This document shows, one piece after another, positions 43,186 to 52,547 of a DNA stretch of 64,000 nt. The translations under genes were made by a program, and so were the position numbers. The notes below the pieces were generated by a model. It was not told where the DNA came from. It made no database searches and saw nothing but the letters and a program-made list of their open reading frames with translations. The stretch covers positions 1 to 64,000 of the forward strand of contig DATJMX010000036.1 of assembly GCA_035508495.1 (NCBI GenBank), given 5' to 3'. Within the stretch, counting starts at the first letter, position 1; the number at the start of each line of letters is the position of its first letter. Source of the stretch: Candidatus Binataceae bacterium. GTDB taxonomy: Bacteria > Desulfobacterota > Binatia > Binatales > Binataceae.

Positions 43186-44478
43186 ATGAGCGAAACAAAT
43201 AGTGATTTTATTATCGACGATCAGAGCGCTGGACTTTTTCGCGTAAATCGTCGCGTCTTCGTGGATCCGGAATGCCTGGAAATGGAGCGGCGGCGCATCT
43301 TCGAGACGTGCTGGATTTACGCCGGACACGAGTCCGAGGTTCCGCACGCGGGAGACTATCGCTCGCGCAATGTTGTCGGCCGCCCGATGATCCTCGTTCG
43401 CGGCGATGACAACGTTGTTCGTGTGCTGCTCAACACCTGCACGCACCGTGGCGCGATGGTTTGCCGTCAGCGGTCGGGCAATGCGAAGACTTTCCAATGC
43501 CCTTATCACGCCTGGACATACAATTCGCGGGGCAACTTGATCGGCGTTCCCGGCGAAGACTCATATGCTCCGGCGTTCGATCGCAACGAACTCGCGCTCG
43601 CCGCACCTGCGCGAGTCGAGAATTATCGCGGTTTTATCTTCGTCTGTTTCGATCGCAATACGCAGAGTCTATATGACTATCTTGCCGGCGCACGCGAATA
43701 CCTCGATCTGGTCGCGGATCAGTCCGAGATGGGCATGAAGATCGTCGCTGGGCAGCAATCTTACAGCGCGCGCGCGAACTGGAAGTTGCTCGTGGAAAAT
43801 AGCTACGACGGCTATCACGGCTTGCCGACGCATCAGAGGTATTTCAGCTTCCTGGGCGACATCGGGATCGATCTCAAGGGCATGAATTTGTCTGCTCCTC
43901 GCCGGCAAGCCGCGCTCGATCTCGGAAACGGACATGCGGTGGTTGAATATCAGAGCGCCTGGGGACGGCCGATTGCGCATTGGGTCGAACCGTTCGGAGA
44001 ACATCGCAAGGAACACTTCGCGCAGCTGCGGCGGAAATTCGACGAGCGATTTGGTCCCGAGCGCGCCGCGCGAATCTGCGAGACCAGCCGCAATCTTGGA
44101 ATTTTCCCGAACCTCGTAATCAACGATATCATGGCGATCACGGTACGGACTTTCTATCCGGTCTCGCCTGACTATATGGAGGTCAATGCCTGGGCGCTGG
44201 CGCCGATTGAAGAGAGCGCCGAGGACTCCGCACTGCGCCTCGATAACTTTCTCACCTTCCTCGGGCCGGGCGGCTTCGCTACACCTGATGACGTCGAAAT
44301 GCTCGAGACCTGCCAGCTCGGATTCCGTAATCGCGAGGTCGCGTGGTCGGATATCTCGCGCGGCATGAAACGCGACGTGCCTGCGATCACGGACGAACTG
44401 CAGATGCGTGCGTTCTGGCGACGATGGAATCAACTGATGACCGAGCCTCAGGCGCGACGCGCAAGGCGGGCAGCATGA
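43186..44478 (+). CDS. Aromatic-ring-hydroxylating dioxygenase, alpha subunit
   Basis: A 430-residue Rieske non-haem iron oxygenase large subunit. Rieske ligands are C85, H87, C105 and H108 (CTHRGAMVC; CPYHAWTY). The catalytic iron region is ENSYDGYHGLPTHQ with D208, H211 and H216. It dihydroxylates an aromatic ring using electrons from a reductase. No ferredoxin or reductase gene is in this operon; the KshB-like protein at 21335-22360 or an unlinked one must serve. GGGGA lies five bases before the ATG at 43186. The beta subunit follows with an ATGA overlap. Confidence 0.93.
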   Translation: MSETNSDFIIDDQSAGLFRVNRRVFVDPECLEMERRRIFETCWIYAGHESEVPHAGDYRSRNVVGRPMILVRGDDNVVRVLLNTCTHRGAMVCRQRSGNAKTFQCPYHAWTYNSRGNLIGVPGEDSYAPAFDRNELALAAPARVENYRGFIFVCFDRNTQSLYDYLAGAREYLDLVADQSEMGMKIVAGQQSYSARANWKLLVENSYDGYHGLPTHQRYFSFLGDIGIDLKGMNLSAPRRQAALDLGNGHAVVEYQSAWGRPIAHWVEPFGEHRKEHFAQLRRKFDERFGPERAARICETSRNLGIFPNLVINDIMAITVRTFYPVSPDYMEVNAWALAPIEESAEDSALRLDNFLTFLGPGGFATPDDVEMLETCQLGFRNREVAWSDISRGMKRDVPAITDELQMRAFWRRWNQLMTEPQARRARRAA

Positions 44479-44966
44479 GCACCATTGAATTGCCCACTCG
44501 GCAAGAGGTCGAGGATTTACTCTATCGCGAGGCCGCGCTTCTCGATGACTGGCGCCTCGAAGACTGGCTCGAACTTCTCACTGAGGATATAGTCTACGAG
44601 ATCCCGCCAACCGACGTTCCCGAAGGCGACTCGCGAAATACTCTGTTCATTGTCGCCGACGATGCGGTCCGTGTTCGCTCACGCGTTAAACAATTGCTAG
44701 GCAAGTCGGCGTGGGCCGAAAATCCGCATTCACGAACGCGTAGATTGATTTCCAATGTGCGCGTGCTCGGCGCCGAGGGCGACAATGTACTGGCTACTGC
44801 GAATTTCGCCGTTTACCGGATGCGCTATGAATCGATCGATACGTATATAGGCCGTTATGAATATAAGCTCGCACGATTGAATAGCGAGCTGAAAATTCGC
44901 GAGCGGCGCGCAATCCTCGACATCGAAGCGCTGCGCCCGCACGGTAAAATCAGTTTCATTCTGTAA
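44475..44966 (+). CDS. Aromatic-ring-hydroxylating dioxygenase, beta subunit
   Basis: A 163-residue small subunit of the Ring_hydroxyl_B (NTF2-like) family. EVEDLLYREAALLDDWRLEDWLELLTEDIVYEIP is the family start, and SRTRRLISNVRVL and the C-terminal RERRAILDIEALRPHGKISFIL are typical. It stabilises the alpha3beta3 hexamer. The ATG overlaps the alpha subunit stop (ATGA), so synthesis is coupled. The amidohydrolase gene follows 23 bases later. Confidence 0.92.
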   Translation: MSTIELPTRQEVEDLLYREAALLDDWRLEDWLELLTEDIVYEIPPTDVPEGDSRNTLFIVADDAVRVRSRVKQLLGKSAWAENPHSRTRRLISNVRVLGAEGDNVLATANFAVYRMRYESIDTYIGRYEYKLARLNSELKIRERRAILDIEALRPHGKISFIL

Positions 44967-44989
44967 AACTGGAATCGCGAGGAGGGCGC

Positions 44990-45979
44990 ATGGAAGCGAT
45001 CGACATGCACAACCATTTCATCGCGCCCGAAATCATCGATTACCTGGGGCGCGAAGGAAAGCATTTCGCCACGCGAGTCGTGGAGCGCGACGGTCGCCGC
45101 TTCTTCCTCATTCAGGAGAGTGCGATGCGGCCGATCGACGGTGCGATCTCAACGCCGCATGCGCGCATCGCCGACATGGAGCGCGAAGGAATCACGGCGC
45201 AAGCGGTATCGTGTGTCCCCTTCCTGATGTATCCCGACGTCTCCGCCGATCTCGGACTGGCGATCGCGCAAACAAACAACAACGCTTTGGCCGCGCTGGG
45301 AAAGTCAGATGCCAACCACTTCGTGCCGCTCGCTTCGGTGCCGTTGCAGGATCCTGAACGTGCGGCTCGCGAGCTGGAGCGCGCCGCGAAGCTGGGGCTC
45401 CGCGGAGTCGAGATCCCACCTAAGGTCGGCGAGAAACAGCTTGATGAGCACGAATTCGAGCCGTTCTGGGCGGCGGCCGAATCACTACGGATGGCGGTCT
45501 GTATTCATCCGTTCGAGGCCGCGCCTGCGGGAGCGCTCGCACGCTACTTCCTGGGTAACCTGGTTGGCAATCTCTATGATACGGGGCTCGCGGCAGCCCT
45601 TTTGATATATGGCGGCGTGCTCGAGCGCCATCCTAATCTACAGATTGTTCTCTATCATGCGGGCGGCACACTGCCTGCGCTGGTCGGCCGGCTCGACATG
45701 GGTTATCGGCTCGTGCCTGAATGCCGCTCAGCGATACCGCGGCCGCCTTCTACCTACGCGGCCCAGTTTCATTTCGACATCATAGCTCACAACCGCGCGA
45801 TGCTCAGTCATTTGATCCAGAACTACGGTGCAAGCCAGTTTGTGATCGGAAGTGACTATCCCCTCGCGGCGGGTCTGGCCCATCCGGCGGAGGAAGTCAA
45901 AGCGCTCGGGCTCAACTCGGATGACCAACAGAAGATAATGAGCGGGAACGCGCGCAGACTTCTGCGCCTCGAGAATTGA
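44990..45979 (+). CDS. ACMSD-like amidohydrolase (decarboxylase/hydrolase)
   Basis: A 329-residue amidohydrolase-2 family protein with the full ACMSD-type metal set: H7 and H9 (MHNHF), H173 (CIHPFE), H223 (YHAGG) and D289 (GSDYP). Relatives decarboxylate muconate semialdehydes or aromatic acids such as resorcylate with Zn or Mn. Here it would act on the ring-cleavage product or decarboxylate the substrate, which is context inference. GAGGAGG lies four bases before the ATG. It closes the plus-strand operon and meets the convergent nuoN gene with a one-base gap. Confidence 0.92.
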   Translation: MEAIDMHNHFIAPEIIDYLGREGKHFATRVVERDGRRFFLIQESAMRPIDGAISTPHARIADMEREGITAQAVSCVPFLMYPDVSADLGLAIAQTNNNALAALGKSDANHFVPLASVPLQDPERAARELERAAKLGLRGVEIPPKVGEKQLDEHEFEPFWAAAESLRMAVCIHPFEAAPAGALARYFLGNLVGNLYDTGLAAALLIYGGVLERHPNLQIVLYHAGGTLPALVGRLDMGYRLVPECRSAIPRPPSTYAAQFHFDIIAHNRAMLSHLIQNYGASQFVIGSDYPLAAGLAHPAEEVKALGLNSDDQQKIMSGNARRLLRLEN

Positions 45980-45980
45980 A

Positions 45981-47480
45981 TCAGGTTGTGCCGGTAAAGA
46001 ACGCGATCGAGCGGCCGGCGAAGGCGCTGATCGGCGCCCAATACACTCCGAACAGGATCGTCGCCACCGCGAACACTCCCATCAGGCTGTAGTTCCAGAT
46101 ATCGAAGGACACTGTGCCTTCGTCGCCATTGGGCTGCTGCAGGAACATCGTCCAGACCGGTTTCAGATAGTATCCGAGGGACACCACCGAATTGAGCACC
46201 CCGATCAGGGCCAGCAGATAAAACTTGCTGCGTATTACTGCGGCGAAGATATAGAACTTGCCGATGAATCCTACGGTCAGAGGAATGCCGGTGAGTGAGA
46301 AGAGGAAGATCGTGAGCGCGATCGCCGGAACGATTCCGCCGCGCCAGGCGAGTCCGCGATAGGCATCGATATCTTCGCGTCCAGTCGAGTTCGCAACGAT
46401 CATCACGACCAGGAAAGCGCCGGCATCCATTACATAGTACGCGAACAAGTACACGAGCATCGCATGGATGCCGTCGTTTGACAGCACGACGAAACCCATC
46501 AGCGCGTAACCCGCTTGCGCGATACTCGAATACGCGAGCAGGCGCTTCATGTTGGTCTGCTGCAGAGCGGCCAGATTGCCAAGCGTCATCGTGATGATGC
46601 AGACGAAGAGCAGCAGTTGCGGCCAATCAACCCCGGCGAGAGCCTGCCAGCTTCCGCCCGAAGCGAGATGCGAGATCGCGGGGAAGAAGAACCGTGTCAG
46701 GAGCGCGAAACCCGCAGCTTTGGAACCGATTGCGAGGAATGTCGTGATCGGAATCGGCGCGCCAGTGTATACGTCGGGCGCCCACATGTGGAACGGCACC
46801 GACGCCACTTTGTATCCCAGACCGCTCAGGATCAGCACCAGCGCAATGAATACTGCCAGCACCGGCAAATGCCCGGGGGCCGATAGCGCGCGGTTTATCT
46901 CACTGAAATCCATCGAGCCGGTCAGGCCGAAGATCCAGCTCATGCCATAGATCATCGTGCCCGACGCGACGCCGCCATAGATCAAGTATTTCAACGCGGC
47001 TTCGAGCGAGCGGCGATTGTGGCGCAGAAATCCAGTCAGTACATATGAGGTCAGGCTGACGAACTCGAGCGACAAATACGCCATCAGCAAGTTTGCGGAT
47101 TCCGCCATCAGGAACATCGCAAAGGTGCTCGATAGCAGAATCGCGTAATACTCACTTTGGTCGCAGTCACGAACTTCGCGCGACCCCATCGACATCCAGA
47201 TGCCGACCACGGTCGCGAGGCCGATCAAGGCGCGGAAGAAGACCGCGAACGAGTCGAACACGAGCATCCGATGAAACAGCCATGCGCCCGGCATCGCCGG
47301 CTCGAATGCGATCGCAAGGAGAGCAAGAACCGACGTAACCAGCGCGATGGATCCAAGCCAGCGCTTGCTGATTGACGTTCCGGCGACGGCAAGATCGAGC
47401 AGAATGATCGCCAGAATACCGGCGACGAGAATTATCTCGGGGACGAAGTGCTGCAAGCTCGCGAAGTTTCCGAGATCCAT
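45981..47480 (-). CDS. nuoN: NADH-quinone oxidoreductase subunit N
   Basis: A 499-residue antiporter-like membrane subunit with about 14 transmembrane helices. The conserved Glu lies in LSLEFVSLTSYVLTGFLRHN, and pumping Lys regions include LGYKVASVPFHMWAPDVY and TNMKRLLAYSSIAQAGY. It is part of the proton-pumping membrane arm of complex I. It is the last gene of the nuo operon, nine bases after nuoM, and its end lies one base from the convergent amidohydrolase gene. No terminator is seen there. Confidence 0.95.
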   Translation of the reverse strand: MDLGNFASLQHFVPEIILVAGILAIILLDLAVAGTSISKRWLGSIALVTSVLALLAIAFEPAMPGAWLFHRMLVFDSFAVFFRALIGLATVVGIWMSMGSREVRDCDQSEYYAILLSSTFAMFLMAESANLLMAYLSLEFVSLTSYVLTGFLRHNRRSLEAALKYLIYGGVASGTMIYGMSWIFGLTGSMDFSEINRALSAPGHLPVLAVFIALVLILSGLGYKVASVPFHMWAPDVYTGAPIPITTFLAIGSKAAGFALLTRFFFPAISHLASGGSWQALAGVDWPQLLLFVCIITMTLGNLAALQQTNMKRLLAYSSIAQAGYALMGFVVLSNDGIHAMLVYLFAYYVMDAGAFLVVMIVANSTGREDIDAYRGLAWRGGIVPAIALTIFLFSLTGIPLTVGFIGKFYIFAAVIRSKFYLLALIGVLNSVVSLGYYLKPVWTMFLQQPNGDEGTVSFDIWNYSLMGVFAVATILFGVYWAPISAFAGRSIAFFTGTT

Positions 47481-47489
47481 CTCGCCTAC

Positions 47490-48989
47490 CTAGTGGAGCA
47501 TCGCGATCGCTGTCGCGGGCGCGGCGAGCACGACCTGGTTCAGATGCACCAGTGAGGTATTCATCAGATTCAGAATCGCGTGCGGATAGACGCCCAGCAC
47601 GAGCACGATGATCGCAAGAGGCACAAGAGTGAAGGCCTCACGGAAAGTGAGGTCCGGGAATCCCTTATATTTCTCGTTGAGCGGCCCGAGATAGATTCGC
47701 TGGTACGTCCAGAGCAGGTATCCCGCAGTGAGCACCGCAGTCGCCGCACCGAACGCAGTGAGTATCGGATGCGTCTGCCATGCGCCGATCAGTACCAACA
47801 CCTCCGAGATGAAGGCCGACATTCCCGGCAGTCCCATACCGGCGAAGAATGCGAACCCGGTCATGCCGGCGTAAATCGGCATCTGCTGCGCGAGGCCGCC
47901 GAAGCCGGCAATCTCGCGATGATGTGCGCGATCGTAGATCACGCCGACCAGGATGAAGAGCATCGCCGTGACGGTGCCATGATTGAACATCTGCAAGACG
48001 GCGCCGTTGATACCTGCGGCGGTGAACGACGCCGCGCCGAGCATCACGTATCCCATGTGACTAATCGAGGAATATGCAATCAGTTTCTTGAAGTCGGTTT
48101 GCGCCATCGCGCACATCGCGCCATATACGATATTGACTGCGCCGAGCACGCCGAGGAACAGCCACGCCATCTGATGCGTCGCCGCGGGCAGGATCGCGAA
48201 GTTGACGCGCAGGATTCCGTAGGTGCCCATCTTGAGCAGCACGCCCGCGAGGATCACCGAGATCGCCGTCGGCGCCTCGACGTGCGCATCGGGCAACCAG
48301 GTATGGAACGGGAACGCCGGAATCTTAATCGCGAAGCCGATGAACAATGCGAGCCAGGCGACGCGCTGGAAATTGAGCGAGTAGGTGCTCGCATTCGCCG
48401 CAAGTTGCGTCATGTCGAAGGTAGGTATCGGGCTGTAGAAGTAAAGCCCCAGCATCGCCAGCAGAATCAGTACCGAACCGAGTAGCGTATAAAGAAAGAA
48501 CTTGATCGCGGCGTATTCGCGTCGCGGACCGCCCCAGATGCCGATGAGAAAGTACATCGGGAGCAGCATCACTTCCCAGAAAATATAGAACAGAAAGAAA
48601 TCGAGCGAAACGAACACGCCCATCATGCCGGCGTCGAGCATCAGCAGCAGTGCATAGTATCCTTTTTCCGCGCGGCTGACACTAAAGCTCGCGAACACCG
48701 AGAAGAAGCAGATAATCGCAGTGAGCAGCACCATCGAGATGCTGAGACCGTCGACGCCCATGAAATAGTTGATGTGATAGGCCGCCATCCATGGCGCTTT
48801 CTCGGTGAATTGCATCGCCGTGGTAGTGGTGTCGAAGTTCTGATAGAGCCACCACGCGATGAAGAGCTGCGGCACCGTAGTTGCCACTGCTATCCACTTG
48901 AAGGACGGCGTCAGATTGTTGGGAAGCGCGAGTATGATCGCCGCCCCAATCAGCGGAATGAAGGTTATCAGCGTCAGCGCGTGACTCAT
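47490..48989 (-). CDS. nuoM: NADH-quinone oxidoreductase subunit M
   Basis: A 499-residue antiporter-like subunit. The key Glu is in YIFWEVMLLPMYFLIGIWG. The Lys-bearing helix region is IKIPAFPFHTWLPDAHVEAP, followed by the stretch around LIAYSSISHMGYVMLG. It forms one of the three proton channels of the membrane arm. It starts 30 bases after the nuoL stop. All expected transmembrane helices are present and there is no truncation. Confidence 0.96.
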   Translation of the reverse strand: MSHALTLITFIPLIGAAIILALPNNLTPSFKWIAVATTVPQLFIAWWLYQNFDTTTTAMQFTEKAPWMAAYHINYFMGVDGLSISMVLLTAIICFFSVFASFSVSRAEKGYYALLLMLDAGMMGVFVSLDFFLFYIFWEVMLLPMYFLIGIWGGPRREYAAIKFFLYTLLGSVLILLAMLGLYFYSPIPTFDMTQLAANASTYSLNFQRVAWLALFIGFAIKIPAFPFHTWLPDAHVEAPTAISVILAGVLLKMGTYGILRVNFAILPAATHQMAWLFLGVLGAVNIVYGAMCAMAQTDFKKLIAYSSISHMGYVMLGAASFTAAGINGAVLQMFNHGTVTAMLFILVGVIYDRAHHREIAGFGGLAQQMPIYAGMTGFAFFAGMGLPGMSAFISEVLVLIGAWQTHPILTAFGAATAVLTAGYLLWTYQRIYLGPLNEKYKGFPDLTFREAFTLVPLAIIVLVLGVYPHAILNLMNTSLVHLNQVVLAAPATAIAMLH

Positions 48990-49019
48990 CGTCGCTCTTC
49001 CCGTCTCTCCTGGTCTGCC

Positions 49020-51092
49020 TCAGCCCGCACGCGCGACCGCGCGCACTAGCAGGATCAGCATCACCGCCGCAAGAATTCCATAAAGGTATCCGTTGATTGA
49101 TCCGGTCTGCAGCCGCCGCAGCCGGTTGCCTACGTCGAGCGTGATGATCGACGCGGCGTTCACGAGACCATCGACGACGTAATGGTCGAACAATCCCGAA
49201 AGCCACGACAGGAACAGAATCACTACCGCGGCGAAATTGACTACTCCGTCTATAATATGAAGGTCGAACCAAGCCAGCGCTCGCGTCGCCATCAAGTATG
49301 GCTGGACGAACGCACGGTCGTAAATTTCATCTACATAGTACTTGTTGAGTACCAAGTCGTACAGCGCGCCGCCGCCGATACTGCTGAAGCGCTCGGGATC
49401 CATGGTCTGCTGCCGATACATCATGTCGGCGAAATACCATCCCGCAACGACCAGACTGAACGTAATGAGTGCAAAGATCGCTTCCGTCGAATGGCTTCGG
49501 ATATGCGATTCCACTACGTGCCGCGTTACTTCAGACGAGAAGACCGGATCGAGAAATTCCTCGAACGGTTTCCACGAGACGATAAACTCCGGAATGTTTC
49601 CGAGACCACCGACTACCGAGAGCGCGCCAAGCACGATCAGCACATATGACATCGACGCTGGCGATTCGTGCAGATGATGCTCCTGCTCGTGCGTGCCGCG
49701 GAACTCGCCGAAAAACGTCATGTACACCTGGCGGAACATGTAGAAGACCGTCAGCGCCGCGCCCGCCAGCAGCAGCAGCCAGACGAAGACGTGCCCGTGC
49801 GCATATGCTTGCCAAATGATCTCGTCTTTCGACATGAATCCGGCGAAGGGCGGCACGCCGGCGATCGCGAGTGTCGCGGCGAGGAAGGTGATGAACGTGA
49901 TCGGCATCTTGTGCCGCAACCCGCCCATCTTGCGCATGTCCTGCTCTCCCCCCATCGCATGGATGACCGAGCCCGAGCCGAGGAAAAGGCAGGCCTTGAA
50001 AAACGCATGCGTCATGAGATGGAACACGCCCGCCGCATACGCGCCGACGCCGACCGCAGCGAACATGTATCCGAGCTGACTCACGGTCGAGTACGCGAGA
50101 ACTTTCTTGATGTCGTTTTGCGCGAGTCCGATCGTCGCGGCGAACAGTGCAGTGAGGCCGCCGATCACCGCGATCACAGTCATCGTCGCCGGCGCCATTG
50201 AGAACAGGAAATTGAGGCGCGCGACCATGTAGATACCGGCCGTGACCATCGTCGCCGCATGGATGAGAGCGCTGACAGGCGTAGGACCCGCCATCGCATC
50301 AGGCAGCCACACATACAAAGGTATTTGCGCCGATTTGCCGGTCGCACCGATGAACATTAGCAACGTCGAGAAACCGACGACGCTCCAGCCGAAATAGGGC
50401 ATGTGCACGCCGGCGAGCATCGGCGCGTACTTCGCGATCTCGCGCGTCACGAGGGTCGGATGTCCGATCGCGCCGAGGCCCTGGAACAGCGCGTAGAGCG
50501 CCATCACGAAAGCGAGGTCGCCGACGCGGTTGACGATGAACGCCTTGTTGCCGGCGGTAGTATTGGCGAGCGTCGTGTACCAGAAACCGATGAGCGCGAA
50601 TGAGCAGAGACCCACACCTTCCCATCCGACGAACATCAGCCATAGGTTGTCGCCGAGGACGAGCGTGAGCATCGCGAACGTGAACAGGTTCAGCCAGCCG
50701 AAGAATCGCCAGTACGAATCCTCGTCGTGCATATAGCCAGTCGAATAAATGTGGATGAGGCCGCCGACGCCGGTGATAATCAGCGTCATGATCATCGAGA
50801 GCGGATCGAGCCAGAACGCGATATCGAGATCGAGCCCGCCGATATGCATCCACGGCCACAGGTAGTCGATCATGAAGCGATCATCGGGCACCAGATGCAA
50901 CATGCGCACGAGCGCGCTGACGGCGATCGCGAAGGCGGCGATTACGGCGCCGCAGCCAACGATGTTGATCGCGACCTTGCCGACGTTCTTCTGCAGCCAC
51001 GGCCCGAGCAGAAAGTTAATCGTCGCGCCGACCAGAGGCAGCAGGATGATCAGACGGATGAAACTGACTGGAATCGGATGGTCCATCGGCAC
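49020..51092 (-). CDS. nuoL: NADH-quinone oxidoreductase subunit L
   Basis: A 690-residue distal antiporter-like subunit. Core segments are LFVGWEGVGLCSFALIGFWY (conserved Glu) and QIPLYVWLPDAMAGPTPVSALIHAATMVTAG with the conserved His, then KVLAYSTVSQLGYM. The long C-terminal region holds the lateral amphipathic helix that couples the membrane arm. The start could be the GTG at 51092, overlapping the nuoK stop, or the ATG at 51086. The length is normal for NuoL with a somewhat extended C-terminus. Confidence 0.96.
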   Translation of the reverse strand: MPMDHPIPVSFIRLIILLPLVGATINFLLGPWLQKNVGKVAINIVGCGAVIAAFAIAVSALVRMLHLVPDDRFMIDYLWPWMHIGGLDLDIAFWLDPLSMIMTLIITGVGGLIHIYSTGYMHDEDSYWRFFGWLNLFTFAMLTLVLGDNLWLMFVGWEGVGLCSFALIGFWYTTLANTTAGNKAFIVNRVGDLAFVMALYALFQGLGAIGHPTLVTREIAKYAPMLAGVHMPYFGWSVVGFSTLLMFIGATGKSAQIPLYVWLPDAMAGPTPVSALIHAATMVTAGIYMVARLNFLFSMAPATMTVIAVIGGLTALFAATIGLAQNDIKKVLAYSTVSQLGYMFAAVGVGAYAAGVFHLMTHAFFKACLFLGSGSVIHAMGGEQDMRKMGGLRHKMPITFITFLAATLAIAGVPPFAGFMSKDEIIWQAYAHGHVFVWLLLLAGAALTVFYMFRQVYMTFFGEFRGTHEQEHHLHESPASMSYVLIVLGALSVVGGLGNIPEFIVSWKPFEEFLDPVFSSEVTRHVVESHIRSHSTEAIFALITFSLVVAGWYFADMMYRQQTMDPERFSSIGGGALYDLVLNKYYVDEIYDRAFVQPYLMATRALAWFDLHIIDGVVNFAAVVILFLSWLSGLFDHYVVDGLVNAASIITLDVGNRLRRLQTGSINGYLYGILAAVMLILLVRAVARAG

Positions 51093-51406
51093 TAACCGCT
51101 CATCGTCTCCGTTGCACTGACGTCGATGGTCCTGAAGTTCTGGTAAATCGCGAGCACGACAGCGAGACCGACCACGGCCTCAGCCGCGGCGAGCATGATC
51201 ACGAAAATCGCGAAGATCTGGCCGTCGTATTTGGCGCCGCCGTAAAAGTTGAATGCGAGGTAGTTGATATTCGCCGAATTGAGTATCAGCTCGACGCCCA
51301 TGAGGATGCCGATAGCATTGCGGCGCGAGAGCACGCAGTACATGCCGAGGCCGAAGACGATCAGGCTCAGCACCAGAAAATGATAAAGGGTAATTCCCCC
51401 GCCCAT
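51092..51406 (-). CDS. nuoK: NADH-quinone oxidoreductase subunit K
   Basis: A 104-residue, three-helix subunit. The conserved Glu is in MGVELILNSANINYLAF and the second acidic helix follows in VIMLAAAEAVVGLAVVLAIYQ. It lies in the part of the membrane arm near NuoJ and NuoA. Its stop and the nuoL start overlap at position 51092. It starts four bases after the nuoJ stop. Confidence 0.95.
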   Translation of the reverse strand: MGGGITLYHFLVLSLIVFGLGMYCVLSRRNAIGILMGVELILNSANINYLAFNFYGGAKYDGQIFAIFVIMLAAAEAVVGLAVVLAIYQNFRTIDVSATETMSG

Positions 51407-51410
51407 CCCG

Positions 51411-51905
51411 CTATTCCTTTGCCTCGTGCCGCGAAATTACAATCGCACCGATCAACGCCGCGAGCAGCACGAGCGACGCGACTTCGAAGGGCAGTACATA
51501 TTCGCCCAGGAACGCATTGCCGATCCCATACGTAGTCGGTGCGACCTGCGGCGCCGCCTGATGCCAGGGCGTGCGGACCACCGCGTAAATCATGACGCCC
51601 ACTGCGAAGACTGAAACAACCAGCGCCGGCACTACGCCGACTTCACGATTCGATACGGTGACGTCGGCGATACCCTGGGTGAGCATCACCGCGAAAATCG
51701 TCACGACCAGGATTCCGCCGACATACACGAGGAGCTGCACCATCGCGACAAAATCAGCGGCGAGCATGACGTAGATTCCTACCACGCCCATGAAGGCGCC
51801 GAGCAGCGCGAAAGTGGAATATACAATGTTGCGCGAGAACGCGGTGAAGGCGGCCGATCCGACGGTCAGCGCCGCGATCGCGTAGAAGATAACCTGCTGA
51901 AGCAT
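51411..51905 (-). CDS. nuoJ: NADH-quinone oxidoreductase subunit J
   Basis: A 164-residue membrane subunit with five predicted helices. FALLGAFMGVVGIYVMLAADFVAMVQLLVYVGGILVVTIFAVML is the conserved TM2-TM3 region, including the mobile pi-bulge helix. It links NuoK and NuoA to the quinone chamber. It lies 23 bases after nuoI and four bases before nuoK. Confidence 0.95.
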   Translation of the reverse strand: MLQQVIFYAIAALTVGSAAFTAFSRNIVYSTFALLGAFMGVVGIYVMLAADFVAMVQLLVYVGGILVVTIFAVMLTQGIADVTVSNREVGVVPALVVSVFAVGVMIYAVVRTPWHQAAPQVAPTTYGIGNAFLGEYVLPFEVASLVLLAALIGAIVISRHEAKE

Positions 51906-51928
51906 TCCGTTCCCCCGCGCGCCGGTCC

Positions 51929-52540
51929 CTACTCCTGCGCGTCCGCCTCCTCTTCCCCATCGGCAGGTGGCGCCCCGTTGACAACTGCGCCGCCGGCCCA
52001 GGCCTGGCCCGGGGTCGCGAACTCATTTATATAGCGCATGCCGCGATTTAGTATCGGCGCGATACGTTCGTCGGTCTCGGGACCCTTCTTCGGCTTGTAC
52101 GCATCGATCGGATCCGTCACAAAGCGCCGAATCATGCTCTCCGTCGAGAAGTCCGCCCCTTCGAACTCGCTCGTATGATGAATCGCGCCGGTCGGGCACG
52201 GCTCGCTACAGAGGCCGCAATACATGCACTTGATAATGTCGATATCGAACTGAGAAATCGTGAGAACCTTAGTCTTCTGATCCTTCTCACAGGCGATAAC
52301 GATGCAATCGATCGGGCAGGCGCGCTCGCAGGCGAGGCAACCGGTGCAGATCTCGAGATCGACGTTGAGAATTCCGCGATAGCGATAGGGCAGCGTGTCC
52401 TGCACGCGCACCGCGATACGATCGGGGTACTGAACCGTGTACGGCTTGCGCATGAAATGCGACGCCGTTACCGCCATACCCTCGAAAATCGTGCTGACGG
52501 TTTCCTTTATATTCTGAAAATATTCGCCGATCGCGCCCAT
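51929..52540 (-). CDS. nuoI: NADH-quinone oxidoreductase subunit I
   Basis: A 203-residue ferredoxin-like subunit with two [4Fe-4S] sites: CTGCLACERACP and CMYCGLCSEPCP. It carries clusters N6a and N6b of the connecting arm. The N-terminus includes an amphipathic membrane-contact helix, and the C-terminus has an acidic tail (PPADGEEEADAQE) not essential to the fold. The ATG at 52540 follows GAGGT by three bases. In an EFG-less complex it would be the electron-entry side, facing an unknown donor. Confidence 0.95.
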   Translation of the reverse strand: MGAIGEYFQNIKETVSTIFEGMAVTASHFMRKPYTVQYPDRIAVRVQDTLPYRYRGILNVDLEICTGCLACERACPIDCIVIACEKDQKTKVLTISQFDIDIIKCMYCGLCSEPCPTGAIHHTSEFEGADFSTESMIRRFVTDPIDAYKPKKGPETDERIAPILNRGMRYINEFATPGQAWAGGAVVNGAPPADGEEEADAQE

Positions 52541-52547
52541 CGAACCT

